Part shown: positions 1-8,439 of the stretch, in pieces | Position numbering within the stretch: position 1 is the first letter of the stretch | Layout of the letters: the number at the start of each line of letters is the position of its first letter | Source: Arthrobacter oryzae | Lineage (GTDB): Bacteria; Actinomycetota; Actinomycetes; Actinomycetales; Micrococcaceae | Assembly: GCF_030718995.1 (NCBI RefSeq) | Contig: NZ_CP132204.1 | Span: forward strand, 1,488,001-1,552,000 | Direction: 5' to 3' | Length of the DNA: 64,000 nucleotides | Made by a program: the position numbers and the translations under genes | Notes under the pieces: generated by a model | Database searches by the model: none | Seen by the model: only the letters and a program-made list of their open reading frames with translations | Told to the model about the DNA's origin: nothing

Positions 1-1
1 G

Positions 2-901
2 TGCGTGCGGGCGGCGCTGGACGCTGGAATCAGCACCTTCGACACCGCCGACGTCTATGCCAACACGGCGGCGGAGAAGGTCCTGGGCGAGGCATTGAAG
101 GATGAGCGCCGCGAGTCCCTGGAGATCTTCACCAAGGTGTTCGGCCCCACCGGGCCCAAGGGCCACAATGATGTGGGGTTGTCCCGGAAGCACATCATGG
201 AGTCCATCAACGGTTCGCTCACGCGTCTCCAGACCGACTACGTGGACCTTTACCAGGCGCACCGCTACGACTATGAGACGCCGCTGGAAGAGACCATGCA
301 GGCCTTCGCGGACATCGTCCGGCAGGGCAAGGCGCTGTACGTCGGCGTGAGCGAGTGGACTGCCGACCAGATCCGGGACGGCCATGCCCTGGCCAAGGAC
401 CTGGGATTCCAGCTGATCTCCAACCAGCCGCAGTACTCCATGCTGTGGCGGGTCATCGAAGCAGAAGTAATCCCGGCCTCCGAAGAGCTCGGCCTGTCCC
501 AGATCGTCTGGTCGCCCATGGCCCAGGGTGTGCTGAGCGGCAAGTACAAGCCGGGCAAGCCCGCCCCGGAGGGCAGCCGGGCCACGGATACCAAGGGCGG
601 CGCCCGGATGATCGAACGGTGGATGTCCGACGAAGTGCTCAGCGGCGTCCAGCAGCTCAAGCCGATCGCGGCGGAAGCCGGGCTCACCATGGCCCAGCTG
701 AGCATCGCGTGGGTGCTGCAGAACAAGAACGTTGCCTCCGCCATCATGGGCGCCTCCCGCCCCGAACAGATTGCCGGCAACGTTGCCGCCGCCGGCGTGA
801 AGCTGGACCAGGGGATCATGGACAAGATCGACGACGCCATCGGGTCCCTGGCCGAGCGCGACCCGGGCCAGACCAAGTCACCGGCATCCCGGGAAGCCTA
901 G
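2..901 (+). CDS. Aldo/keto reductase (5' end cut by window)
   Basis: NADPH-dependent aldo/keto reductase of the YghZ / potassium-channel beta-subunit-like group, reducing aldehydes or ketones in the cytoplasm. The frame is open to the left edge, so the first part of the TIM barrel is missing. The visible part has the AKR catalytic tetrad: Asp and Tyr in FDTADVY, Lys in IFTKVFG and His in YQAHRYD. The cofactor-binding end carries VASAIMGASRPEQI. The stop is followed 2 bp later by the GTG of the next gene, so the two are probably co-transcribed. The physiological substrate cannot be inferred. Confidence 0.88.
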   Translation, partial: CVRAALDAGISTFDTADVYANTAAEKVLGEALKDERRESLEIFTKVFGPTGPKGHNDVGLSRKHIMESINGSLTRLQTDYVDLYQAHRYDYETPLEETMQAFADIVRQGKALYVGVSEWTADQIRDGHALAKDLGFQLISNQPQYSMLWRVIEAEVIPASEELGLSQIVWSPMAQGVLSGKYKPGKPAPEGSRATDTKGGARMIERWMSDEVLSGVQQLKPIAAEAGLTMAQLSIAWVLQNKNVASAIMGASRPEQIAGNVAAAGVKLDQGIMDKIDDAIGSLAERDPGQTKSPASREA

Positions 902-903
902 CC

Positions 904-1764
904 GTGGCGCCCGGTTCCCTGCCCGATCTGGCTGTCACGGGATCCACCGGACACCTGGGCGGACTGGTCGCCAGGATCCTTGCCGACGCCGGGCAGCCGC
1001 AACGGCTGCTGGTGCGCGACGCCGCGCGGGCACCAGATCTTCCGGGTGCCGTTCCGGTGGTGTCCACGTATGCGGACCCCGAGCTGGCCGGGGCCTCTCT
1101 GGCCGGGGTGAAAACGCTGCTGATGGTGTCCGCCGCGGAAGCCGAGGACAGGCTCCGGACGCATTACGCCTTCGTGGATGCGGCAGCGGAGGCCGGGGTT
1201 GAGCACATCGTGTACACGTCCTTTTTCGGCGCCTCCGCGAACTGCACCTTCACACTGGGCCGGGACCACTACGCCACCGAGGAACGCATCAAGGCCTCCG
1301 GAATGAACTACACGTTCCTGCGGGACAACCTGTACCTCGACATCCTGCCGCTCCTGGTGGGAGAGGACGGCGTGATCCGCGGCCCAGCGGGCGACGGCGT
1401 GATGGCGGCTGTGACCCGCGGGGACATCGGCCGGTGCGCCGCGGCAGTGCTGGCCGCTCCGGAGATGCACGTGGGACGAACCTACAACCTGACCGGCCCT
1501 GAGGACCTTTCGCTGCAGCGGGCTGCCGAACTCCTCACCGAGGGCACGGGCCGGACCATCAGCTACCACCCCGAAACCGTGGAGGAGGCCTATGCCTCCC
1601 GGGCCTCCTACGGCGCACCGGCCTGGCAGCTGGACGCCTGGGTGAGCACCTACACGGCGATTGCCAACGGCGAACTCGCCGGCCCGACGTCGGACGTTCG
1701 GGTCCTCACGGGCAGGGAACCGCAGGGGCTCGCGGACTTCCTCAAAGAGGCGCATCACCTCTAG
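904..1764 (+). CDS. NmrA-like NAD(P)-binding oxidoreductase
   Basis: Atypical short-chain dehydrogenase of the NmrA/QOR2 type (about 286 aa), probably an NAD(P)H:quinone reductase or redox sensor. The N-terminus has the Rossmann motif TGSTGHLGG, and the fold continues with the family-typical HIVYTSFFGAS and YTFLRDNLY segments. I place the start at GTG 904, preceded by GGGAAG at 891-896 inside the end of the upstream gene. The open frame extends further upstream but there it only shadows the aldo/keto reductase. The close packing suggests a two-gene redox operon. Substrate unknown. Confidence 0.85.
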   Translation: MAPGSLPDLAVTGSTGHLGGLVARILADAGQPQRLLVRDAARAPDLPGAVPVVSTYADPELAGASLAGVKTLLMVSAAEAEDRLRTHYAFVDAAAEAGVEHIVYTSFFGASANCTFTLGRDHYATEERIKASGMNYTFLRDNLYLDILPLLVGEDGVIRGPAGDGVMAAVTRGDIGRCAAAVLAAPEMHVGRTYNLTGPEDLSLQRAAELLTEGTGRTISYHPETVEEAYASRASYGAPAWQLDAWVSTYTAIANGELAGPTSDVRVLTGREPQGLADFLKEAHHL

Positions 1765-1809
1765 GGGCTGCCGCTTGACGCCCCGGCAGCGGCGGCGTAG
1801 ACCAGTGCC

Positions 1810-2919
1810 ATGACGAAGCAGATTTCCCGGCGCCGTCAGTCCGCGAAGCCCTCGGCGCATGCAGGAGAACCCACGCACGGCCCGCTCACCGCAGAGGAAC
1901 TGCAGCTGGCGGTCCGGAACCACTCGATGCCGCTGGAAGCCTTGCGGGAGGACACCACACCGCCCGGGCTCCACTACGTCCTGACCCATTTCGACATCCC
2001 GTTCATCGACGCGGACTCGTGGCACCTGAGGATCGGCGGCGCGGTGCAGCGGGCGGTTGAGATCAGCCTCAGGGCCCTCCGCCGGGACCCGAGCATCAGC
2101 ATTCCGGTCACCTTGGAGTGCGCCGGCAACGGCCGTTCCCTGCTGCATCCGCGGCCATTGAGCCAGCCGTGGCGGCTCGAAGGCGTGGGAACGGCGGAGT
2201 GGACGGGGGTTCCGCTGGCCTACCTGCTGGCCCAGGCGGGCGTTGACGACGACGCCGTCGACGTGGTGTTCACGGGCGCTGATGCCGGGATCCAGGGCGG
2301 AGTCCGGCAGCAGTATGCGCGAAGCCTGCCCATCAAGGAGGCGATGCGCCCCGACATCGTCCTGGCATACGAGATGAACGGCCGCGAACTGCCGCCGCAG
2401 CACGGCTACCCGCTGCGGCTGGTGGTACCCGGCTGGTACGGCATGGCCAGCGTCAAATGGCTGGAATCCATTCACGTGGTGACCCACCCCTTCGAGGGAT
2501 TCCAGCAGGCAGTGGCGTACCGCTACCAGAAGGACGCGGACGACGCCGGCACGCCGGTATCCCGGATCAGGGTCCGTTCGCTGATGATCCCGCCGGGCAT
2601 CCCGGACTTCTTCACCCGCAGCAGGGTCCTGTCCCCCGGTCCCGTCATGCTCCGGGGCCGCGCCTGGTCCGGTGAAGGGTCCGTGGTCCGGGTGGAGGTG
2701 GGGATCGACGGAAAGTGGGTGCCCGCGCATCTGGGACATCCGGCCGGCCCGTTTGCCTGGTGCGAATGGACGCTGCCGTGGGTGGCAGACCGGGGCGAGC
2801 ACGAGCTCGCCTGCCGGGCCACCGACGCCACCGGATCAGTGCAGCCGCTGGAGCAGGCCTGGAACTACCAGGGCATGGCCAACAACGTGGTGCAGCGCGT
2901 GAAGGTGACCGTCGAGTAG
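1810..2919 (+). CDS. Sulfite oxidase-like molybdopterin-dependent oxidoreductase
   Basis: Protein of 369 aa with the sulfite-oxidase fold: a molybdopterin-binding domain (about residues 25-230) followed by a Mo-cofactor dimerisation domain (about 250-365). Cys104, in the motif TLECAGNGR, is the expected molybdenum ligand. HGYPLRLVVPGWYGMASVKWL is the conserved pterin-pocket block. There is no Tat or Sec signal and no heme domain, so it differs from periplasmic sulfite dehydrogenases and would act in the cytoplasm or be exported by another route. It converges on the isomerase gene ending at 2949. Sulfite as substrate is a family inference only. Confidence 0.88.
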   Translation: MTKQISRRRQSAKPSAHAGEPTHGPLTAEELQLAVRNHSMPLEALREDTTPPGLHYVLTHFDIPFIDADSWHLRIGGAVQRAVEISLRALRRDPSISIPVTLECAGNGRSLLHPRPLSQPWRLEGVGTAEWTGVPLAYLLAQAGVDDDAVDVVFTGADAGIQGGVRQQYARSLPIKEAMRPDIVLAYEMNGRELPPQHGYPLRLVVPGWYGMASVKWLESIHVVTHPFEGFQQAVAYRYQKDADDAGTPVSRIRVRSLMIPPGIPDFFTRSRVLSPGPVMLRGRAWSGEGSVVRVEVGIDGKWVPAHLGHPAGPFAWCEWTLPWVADRGEHELACRATDATGSVQPLEQAWNYQGMANNVVQRVKVTVE

Positions 2920-2948
2920 TTGCCGCCGGCCAGTCCCCAAAAGTCCGC

Positions 2949-3440
2949 TCAGCAGCCTTCGAAGTCGGTCAGCACTTTGACCTTGCCCGCCGACGCGGAT
3001 GCGGGGTCGAACGTGTAGCCCAGCCATTCCCGGGCCAGCCTGCGGGCAAGCTCCACGCCCACCACGCGCTGGCCCATGGTGAGCACCTGGCAGTCGTTGG
3101 AGAGTACCGAACGCTCCACAGAGAACGAGTCGTGGGCCGTGGCTGCCCGGATCCCGTCCACCTTGTTGGCGGCGATGGCCACGCCGATTCCGGTGCCGCA
3201 GAACAGGATGGCCCGGTCCGCACGGCCGTCCTTGATCATCTCCCCGGCGGCGATCCCCACGTACGGGTACGGAGTGGTGAACTGCTCAGGGGCGTCACTG
3301 CGGTTGACGCCGATGTCGATGATTTCGCTGACCCGCGGATCGTTCCGCAGGTCCTCCGCGATCCGGTCCTTGTAGTCCACGCCGGCTTCGTCAGCGCCCA
3401 GGATGAGTCGAATGCCCACGGGCTGTCCTTCCATTGTCAT
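2949..3440 (-). CDS. RpiB/LacAB-family sugar-phosphate isomerase
   Basis: Aldose-ketose sugar-phosphate isomerase of 163 aa. The conserved block ILFCGTGIGVAIAANK contains the catalytic Cys (Cys81), followed by the expected ATAHDSFSVERS and NDCQVLTMGQRVVG segments. The start ATG at 3440 shares ATGA with the stop of the kinase gene, which strongly couples translation. Relatives isomerise ribose-5-phosphate, or tetrulose-4-phosphate to erythrose-4-phosphate (DerI of Mycolicibacterium smegmatis). Linkage to a DhaK-type kinase rather than pentose genes favours a C4 substrate here; that is inference. It is the last gene of the left arm of the sugar locus. Confidence 0.9.
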   Translation of the reverse strand: MTMEGQPVGIRLILGADEAGVDYKDRIAEDLRNDPRVSEIIDIGVNRSDAPEQFTTPYPYVGIAAGEMIKDGRADRAILFCGTGIGVAIAANKVDGIRAATAHDSFSVERSVLSNDCQVLTMGQRVVGVELARRLAREWLGYTFDPASASAGKVKVLTDFEGC

Positions 3441-5218
3441 GACGGTGTTCCTGCGGTCCGGCGGCCTGCCGCTACAGCTTTGGCTGAAACGGGGGCGGCA
3501 AGGTGCGGGCCCATGACGGTGAAGATCATGGCCAGGGAGGTGGCCCCGGGGTCCGCGGTGCCCACGCTCTTTTCGGCGAGCGGCCGGGCGCGGCCCTTGA
3601 GCGGGCGCAGTGAGGCGGTGGCTTCCGCCGCCGTTGTTGCGGCGGCGGCAGCCTCGGCCCACGCCGCTGCCACGGGCTGGTCGCCGTTGCCGCCGTCGGC
3701 CACCCGCCGGCTGAACGTTTCGGTGAAGGGCAGCAGGGCGTCCACCATGGTCTTGTCCCCGGTTTCCGCTTTGCCGAGGCCGGTGATCCGGGCCGCGAAC
3801 GCCGTGACAGCGGATGCCAGGTCCGACGCTCCCGGAACGTGCCGGTCGCCGAGAACTTCGCCGAAGGACCGCAGCCCGGCACCCCACAGCACGCCCGAGG
3901 TTCCGCCGGCTTTGTCAGCCCAGGCGTCCCCGGCGGCAGCCAGGACGGCGCCAGCTCCGGCGCCGCGGGCAGCGGCGTCCCCGGCTGCGGCTACGGCCGC
4001 GTCGATGCCGCGGACCATCCCGCGTCCGTGGTCTCCGTCTCCGGCGACGGCGTCCATGTCGCCCAGGCGGGCTTCGGCGTCTTGCAGGGAGTCCCGCGCG
4101 GCAGCCAGCGCTGTAAGGCAGCTCGCCGCATAACCGCGCGACTCTTCAGTGGCCTCGAACGCTTCCGGTGCGGCGCCGCCGTCGGACACTTCCTCCGCCA
4201 TCCGGCTACCGGGTTCGAGGGCGGCGTTGCCCCTCCGGTACGCCGGTGTGTCGGCCGGTGCGGTCCACAGCGGTTCAAGTTCGTCGTCCAGCCAGGTGAT
4301 GGTGAGGGAGACGCCGGACATGTCCAGGCTGGTGACCAGTTCGCCCACCTCAGGCATCACCAGCGTGTAACCGGCGGCGCGGAGCAGCGGGGCGATGCTG
4401 AGCCAGAGGACAAAGAGTTCCTCGTGCTTGGTGGAGCCGAGGCCGTTGAGGATGACGGCGATGCGGTCGCCGGCTCCGTGCGGGGTCTCGGCGAGCAGCC
4501 GGGAGACGAATTCCTGGCCCAGCTCTTTGGCGGGCGGCAGCTCGGTGTCGAACAGTCCGGGTTCGCCGTGGATGCCCAGGCCCAGGCCCATCTGCCGGTC
4601 CTTGAGGGTGAACAGCGGGGTTTCAGCGCCCGGGAAGGTGCAGCCGTGGAAGGCGCTGCCGATGGTGCGGGTCAGGCTGTTGGCCTTGCGGCCAAGACGG
4701 ACGACGTCGGCCAGGTCCGCGCCCGCTTCAGCGGCCGCACCCATGATCTTGAAGACGGTGAAGTCGCCCGCGATGCCGCGGCGTTTCTCCGATTCCGACG
4801 GCGGAGCACTGGCGACGTCGTCCGTCACCAGGACGTTTTCCACCCGGATGCCCTCTGCTGCAAGCCGTTCGCTGGCCATCCCGAAGTTCAGGACGTCCCC
4901 GGCGTAGTTGCCGTAGGTGAACACGACGCCGGCACCCGAGTCCGCGGCCTTGGCCACGGTATAGGCCTGCTGCGCGGAGGGCGAGGTGAAGATGTTGCCC
5001 ACCACGGCGCCGTCGGCCAGTCCCGTGCCGATCAGGCCGGCGAAGGCCGGGTAATGGCCGGACCCGCCGCCAGCGAGGACTGCCACTTTGGGCTTGGCGG
5101 GGCGCCGGCGGCGCACCGCCCCGCCGGGCACCTGCCGAACCAAGTCGGCGTGGACGTCGCAGAACCCGGCAAGGGCCTCCTCGGCGAAGTCGGAAGGATC
5201 GTTGAAAATTCTGGTCAT
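3437..5218 (-). CDS. Fused DhaK-DhaL dihydroxyacetone/tetrulose kinase
   Basis: ATP-dependent kinase of 593 aa joining a DhaK substrate domain (about 1-330) to a DhaL nucleotide domain (about 370-590). The DhaK part has GGGSGHYPAF (50-59) and the covalent substrate-binding His217 in GIHGEPG. The DhaL part has GDGDHG, whose Asp residues bind Mg-ATP. Being fused and ATP-type, it needs no PTS phosphoryl donor. Relatives phosphorylate dihydroxyacetone, erythrulose or apulose. Its 4-bp overlap with the RpiB-type isomerase and its place beside an SDR suggest a ketotetrose rather than dihydroxyacetone. The Shine-Dalgarno in front of ATG 5218 is weak. Confidence 0.92.
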   Translation of the reverse strand: MTRIFNDPSDFAEEALAGFCDVHADLVRQVPGGAVRRRRPAKPKVAVLAGGGSGHYPAFAGLIGTGLADGAVVGNIFTSPSAQQAYTVAKAADSGAGVVFTYGNYAGDVLNFGMASERLAAEGIRVENVLVTDDVASAPPSESEKRRGIAGDFTVFKIMGAAAEAGADLADVVRLGRKANSLTRTIGSAFHGCTFPGAETPLFTLKDRQMGLGLGIHGEPGLFDTELPPAKELGQEFVSRLLAETPHGAGDRIAVILNGLGSTKHEELFVLWLSIAPLLRAAGYTLVMPEVGELVTSLDMSGVSLTITWLDDELEPLWTAPADTPAYRRGNAALEPGSRMAEEVSDGGAAPEAFEATEESRGYAASCLTALAAARDSLQDAEARLGDMDAVAGDGDHGRGMVRGIDAAVAAAGDAAARGAGAGAVLAAAGDAWADKAGGTSGVLWGAGLRSFGEVLGDRHVPGASDLASAVTAFAARITGLGKAETGDKTMVDALLPFTETFSRRVADGGNGDQPVAAAWAEAAAAATTAAEATASLRPLKGRARPLAEKSVGTADPGATSLAMIFTVMGPHLAAPVSAKAVAAGRRTAGTPS

Positions 5219-5264
5219 GGTGGGCTCTCTGGGCTGCGCTCGGTCTCTTGGAAGGCGGAGGCTG

Positions 5265-6041
5265 CTAGTGGATGTGGCTTCCGCCGTTGATGTCGATGGT
5301 GGTTCCGGTCAGGTAGGCCGATTCCTCGGAGGACAGGAAGGTGATGACGGCGGCAACCTCTTCCGTGGTGGCGTTGCGTCCCAGCGGGATGCCGGCGTTG
5401 ATGGCGGCTTCCTGCTCTTCGGTGCTACCTACGCGGATGTTGGTGTCCACGGCGCCCGGGGTGATGGCGTTGACGGTCACTCCGGTGGCTCCGATTTCGC
5501 GGGCCAGGGCCTTGGTGAAGCCAAGGATGGCGGCCTTCGCGGCGGAGTAGGGGACCTTGCCGAACACGCCGCCGCCGCGCTGCGCGGAGACCGAGGACAT
5601 GTTGACGATCCGGCCCCAGCCGCTGGCGATCATGTCCGGCAGGAACGCCTTGGTGACCAAGTAGGTGCCGGTGGCGTTCACATCCATCACCTTGTGCCAG
5701 AGTTCCAGGGTGGTCTCCAGGAACGGCACCGGCGAGGTGATGCCGGCGATGTTGGCCAGGGCGCCCACGGCGGGAAGGTTGCCGGCGCTCACTTCTGCCT
5801 TGACGGCTGCGTAGGCGGCGTTGACGGATGCTTCGTTGGCAACGTCGATCTCGTGGCCGAAGGCGGGAACGTTGAATTCATTGCCGATTTCGGCAGCAAC
5901 CTTGGCGGACTTCTCACCGTCGAGGTCCAGGATCACCACTCCCCAGCCCTGGCTGGCGTAGCGGCGTGCGGTGGTGATGCCGATGCCGCGGTCCGAGGTG
6001 GCTCCGGTGAGGACGGCGGTGCGCTGGATGGTGCTGGTCAT
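5265..6041 (-). CDS. Short-chain dehydrogenase (candidate polyol/tetritol dehydrogenase)
   Basis: Classical SDR of 258 aa. The Rossmann motif TGATSDRGIG starts at about residue 12, NIAG lies near 97-100, and the catalytic Ser in NMSS (149/150), Tyr165 and Lys169 (YSAAK) are intact. ATG 6041 is preceded by AAGGAG at good spacing; the frame is open further upstream without a ribosome site. It lies between the TIM-barrel isomerase and the kinase in one operon. Its length and context match DthD-type D-threitol dehydrogenase, which makes D-erythrulose for a DerK-type kinase, but the substrate is inferred. Confidence 0.92.
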   Translation of the reverse strand: MTSTIQRTAVLTGATSDRGIGITTARRYASQGWGVVILDLDGEKSAKVAAEIGNEFNVPAFGHEIDVANEASVNAAYAAVKAEVSAGNLPAVGALANIAGITSPVPFLETTLELWHKVMDVNATGTYLVTKAFLPDMIASGWGRIVNMSSVSAQRGGGVFGKVPYSAAKAAILGFTKALAREIGATGVTVNAITPGAVDTNIRVGSTEEQEAAINAGIPLGRNATTEEVAAVITFLSSEESAYLTGTTIDINGGSHIH

Positions 6042-6081
6042 GGTGATTCTCCTTGGATTGCTTGGTGCGTGTTTGGTGGAG

Positions 6082-6906
6082 TCAGATGAGGTCGGTGATG
6101 AAGCTGGCTGCCTTGGCGGCGGCCGCCGGGCGTTCGTCGTGCGTGACGTCCCGGGTTTCCAGTTCCAGCGAGAAGTGGCCGGCGTAGCCGCGGGCCGCGA
6201 GTGAGCGCAGTCCGGCGGCAAAGTCCGCCTGGCCGTTTCCGATGCTGACGTTGATGTTGCCCGGGACAGCGTCCCTGAGGTGGACGTGGGTTATGCGGCC
6301 GTCATGGCGTTCGAGGTATTCCAGCGGGTCCTCGCCGGCGGCAACGATGTGGCTGAAGTCCATGACGATGCCGACGCCGGAGCCGGCCAGTCGCTGGGCC
6401 AGCTGTACGGCGCGTTCCAGGTTCCAGCAGAACCTGAGGAAGTGTAGGGATTCGGTCCAGAGTTCGACGCCGAATTCAGCCGCGCGCTGCCCGGCGTGGA
6501 TGAGCTGGGCGGCGATGGTGTCCAGGTCCTCGTCAATGCTCCGGACGGGATCGTGTCCCAAGGCACCGCACGGGAGGACCAGGGCTTTCGCTCCAATATT
6601 TGCCGTGAGCGTGAGCAGCGCCTCGAGGTGCCGTTCGCGGTCCGCCTGCCGGCCGGCGTCGAGAACTGCATTGAGGTCCCCGATATCCCCGTTGACCGAG
6701 CGGACGTGCAGCCCGGAGGCGGCAACGTCCGCGGTAACGGCGCTGACGGCGTCCGCATCCAGTTCATAGGGAACGTGGTCGCAGACGCCGGGCAGGGCGC
6801 CCAGGTCTATTTCCTCGAAGCCCAGGCCGCTGATGGTCCGCAGGGCGGTGCCCAGGTCCTGATGGCGGAAGCTGATGGAGGAGCAGCCGAGTCGGGAGTT
6901 GAACAT
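6082..6906 (-). CDS. Xylose-isomerase-like TIM-barrel sugar (phosphate) isomerase/epimerase
   Basis: Protein of 274 aa in the AP-endonuclease-2/xylose-isomerase-like TIM-barrel superfamily. Likely divalent-metal ligands lie in ELWTES, VMDFSH, HVHLRD and the C-terminal SLELE. The start at ATG 6906 follows AGAGGA; a longer frame from 6957 would run through the promoter and operator and is rejected. It is the first gene of the left arm and is transcribed from the shared control region at 6907-7101. Members isomerise or epimerise free sugars, ketoses or their phosphates; D-apiose isomerase is reported in this broad class. Exact reaction unknown. Confidence 0.87.
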   Translation of the reverse strand: MFNSRLGCSSISFRHQDLGTALRTISGLGFEEIDLGALPGVCDHVPYELDADAVSAVTADVAASGLHVRSVNGDIGDLNAVLDAGRQADRERHLEALLTLTANIGAKALVLPCGALGHDPVRSIDEDLDTIAAQLIHAGQRAAEFGVELWTESLHFLRFCWNLERAVQLAQRLAGSGVGIVMDFSHIVAAGEDPLEYLERHDGRITHVHLRDAVPGNINVSIGNGQADFAAGLRSLAARGYAGHFSLELETRDVTHDERPAAAAKAASFITDLI

Positions 6907-6953
6907 CTTCGTTGATCCTCTAGTCGTGCCCGGGGGCGGTGGTGATGGAGACC

Positions 6954-6983
6954 ACATTACTTTCGTTAACTGTCAACAGTCAA
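6954..6983 (-). promoter_or_regulatory. Candidate promoter of the left sugar operon
   Basis: On the minus strand TTGACT (6978-6983) and TAATGT (6954-6959) are separated by 18 bp, about 50 bp upstream of ATG 6906. The -35 element lies inside an operator arm, so a bound repressor would block it. Inferred by eye. Confidence 0.45.
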
Positions 6984-7056
6984 CCCTTGAAGTTGACTGT
7001 TGACAGAGTGAATGACGCAGGTCACACTTGTCGTACCAGTTGTTAACAGTCGACAG
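6965..7056. promoter_or_regulatory. Operator cluster for the GntR/FCD regulator between divergent sugar operons
   Basis: Arm CTGTCAACAGTCAAC (6970-6984) and its exact reverse complement GTTGACTGTTGACAG (6992-7006) are separated by 7 nt. A third related copy, GTTAACAGTCGACAG, lies at 7042-7056. The shared core is CTGT-NN-ACAG, or its half-site AACAGT. The same core recurs before the GntR gene at about 10.45 kb, typical of local repression by a FadR-type dimer. The arms overlap candidate -35 hexamers for both directions. Confidence 0.72.
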
Positions 7057-7101
7057 TGTCGGAGCGGAAGCGCCAGTCACTCTTCGAAAGGGAATCCAGC
7101 A

Positions 7102-8439
7102 ATGAGCAATGAAGCTCTGAAGATGCGCGGACACGTGCATGGCACCAAGGACGCCAAGCGCGTCGCGATCGGCTCCGGTGTCGGCGCCGTCATCGAGACG
7201 TATGACTTCATCGGGTTCGGCACTGCCGCGGCCCTGTACTTCGGTACGGCGTTCTTCCCCACCGGCGATCCGGTGACGGGCACGCTGGCCGCGTTCGCCA
7301 CGCTGGGCGTTGGCTTTGCCGCCCGCCCCATCGGCGGCATCATCGGCGGCCACCTGGGCGACAAGGTGGGCCGCAAGCCCGTCCTCGTGGCCTCACTGAT
7401 CCTCATGGGCGTGGCCACGTTCCTTATCGGCCTCCTTCCCACCTACGAGCAGGTGGGCCTGCTGGCTCCCGCACTGCTGGTGTTTGTCCGCGTCGTCCAG
7501 GGCCTGGCCTTCGGCGCCGAATGGGGCGGCGCCATCCTGATGAGCTACGAGCACGCACCCTGGAAGTCCAAGGGCAAATACACCGGCATTGTCCAGGCCG
7601 GCTTCCCGGTTGGCCTGCTCCTGGCAAACCTCGTCTTCCTGGTCAGCGTGAACCTCGGCGGCGAACTTGCCTGGCGCGTTCCGTTCCTGGCCAGCATCGT
7701 GCTGGTCGCCGTCGGCCTGATCATCCGCTCCAAGGTGCCCGAGTCCCCGGTCTTCGACGAGGTCAAGGAAAGCGGCTCGATCGTCAAGTCCCCCATCATT
7801 GAGGTCATCAAGACCGACTGGCGCAGCATCGTCCGCGGCATCGGCCTGCGCATCGCCGAGACCGCCGGCTACGCCGTCTCCATCACCTACATGATTTCTT
7901 ACCTCCACACCCAGCAGCTCGCCGACAAGACCCAGACCCTCGTAGCACTCTGCATCGCGTCCTTCATCGGCATCTTCGCCACCATGGCCTGGGCCCGCCT
8001 CACCGACAGGATCGGCCGCCGGCCCCTTTACGTCTGGTCCACAGCGTTCGCACTCCTGTTCGGCATCCCCATGTTCCTGCTGGTCAACACCGGAATGTTC
8101 ATCTTCATCATCGCCACCATCGTCATTTCCTACGCCGTCTGCCAGAACTCCCTGGCCGGCGCCCAGGGCCCGTGGTTCCCGGAGCTGTTCCAGGCCAAGA
8201 CGCGCTCCTCCGGAGCCTCACTGGCATACCAGATCTCCGCCATGGTCTCCGGCTTCACGCCCTTCGTCACCACCCTCCTCTTTGTAGCCCTGGGCTGGAT
8301 GGGCCCCGCCCTCCTCTTCAGCTTCTACGCCGCCATCGGCCTCTGGGCCGCCCTCGTCACCCGGGAAACCTGGGGCAAGCGCGAGCGGCAGCTCGCGGAT
8401 GAGGCCACCAAAAGCACCCCCCAGTCGGTGAACGCCTGA
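7102..8439 (+). CDS. MFS transporter, metabolite:H+ symporter (MHS) type
   Basis: Inner-membrane permease of 445 aa with about 12 membrane segments. It has the MHS hallmarks: an N-terminal IETYDFIGFG in helix 1, the loop GGHLGDKVGRKPVL between helices 2 and 3, and RVVQGLAFGAEWGGA in helix 4. ATG 7102 follows GAAAGGGA. The open frame continues upstream to 7012 but would cross the third operator copy, so that extension is rejected. It is the first gene of the right arm and overlaps the transketolase gene by one base at TGATG. The likely cargo is the sugar or polyol the locus degrades, taken up by proton symport. Confidence 0.9.
   Translation: MSNEALKMRGHVHGTKDAKRVAIGSGVGAVIETYDFIGFGTAAALYFGTAFFPTGDPVTGTLAAFATLGVGFAARPIGGIIGGHLGDKVGRKPVLVASLILMGVATFLIGLLPTYEQVGLLAPALLVFVRVVQGLAFGAEWGGAILMSYEHAPWKSKGKYTGIVQAGFPVGLLLANLVFLVSVNLGGELAWRVPFLASIVLVAVGLIIRSKVPESPVFDEVKESGSIVKSPIIEVIKTDWRSIVRGIGLRIAETAGYAVSITYMISYLHTQQLADKTQTLVALCIASFIGIFATMAWARLTDRIGRRPLYVWSTAFALLFGIPMFLLVNTGMFIFIIATIVISYAVCQNSLAGAQGPWFPELFQAKTRSSGASLAYQISAMVSGFTPFVTTLLFVALGWMGPALLFSFYAAIGLWAALVTRETWGKRERQLADEATKSTPQSVNA

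Noticed and set aside
898..2802. 634-codon open frame on the minus strand
   Set aside because: Antisense to the NmrA-type and sulfite-oxidase-like genes, low complexity, no domain and no ribosome site.
7012..7101. N-terminal extension of the MHS transporter
   Set aside because: It would translate across the third operator copy, and ATG 7102 has a good ribosome site and family-like start.
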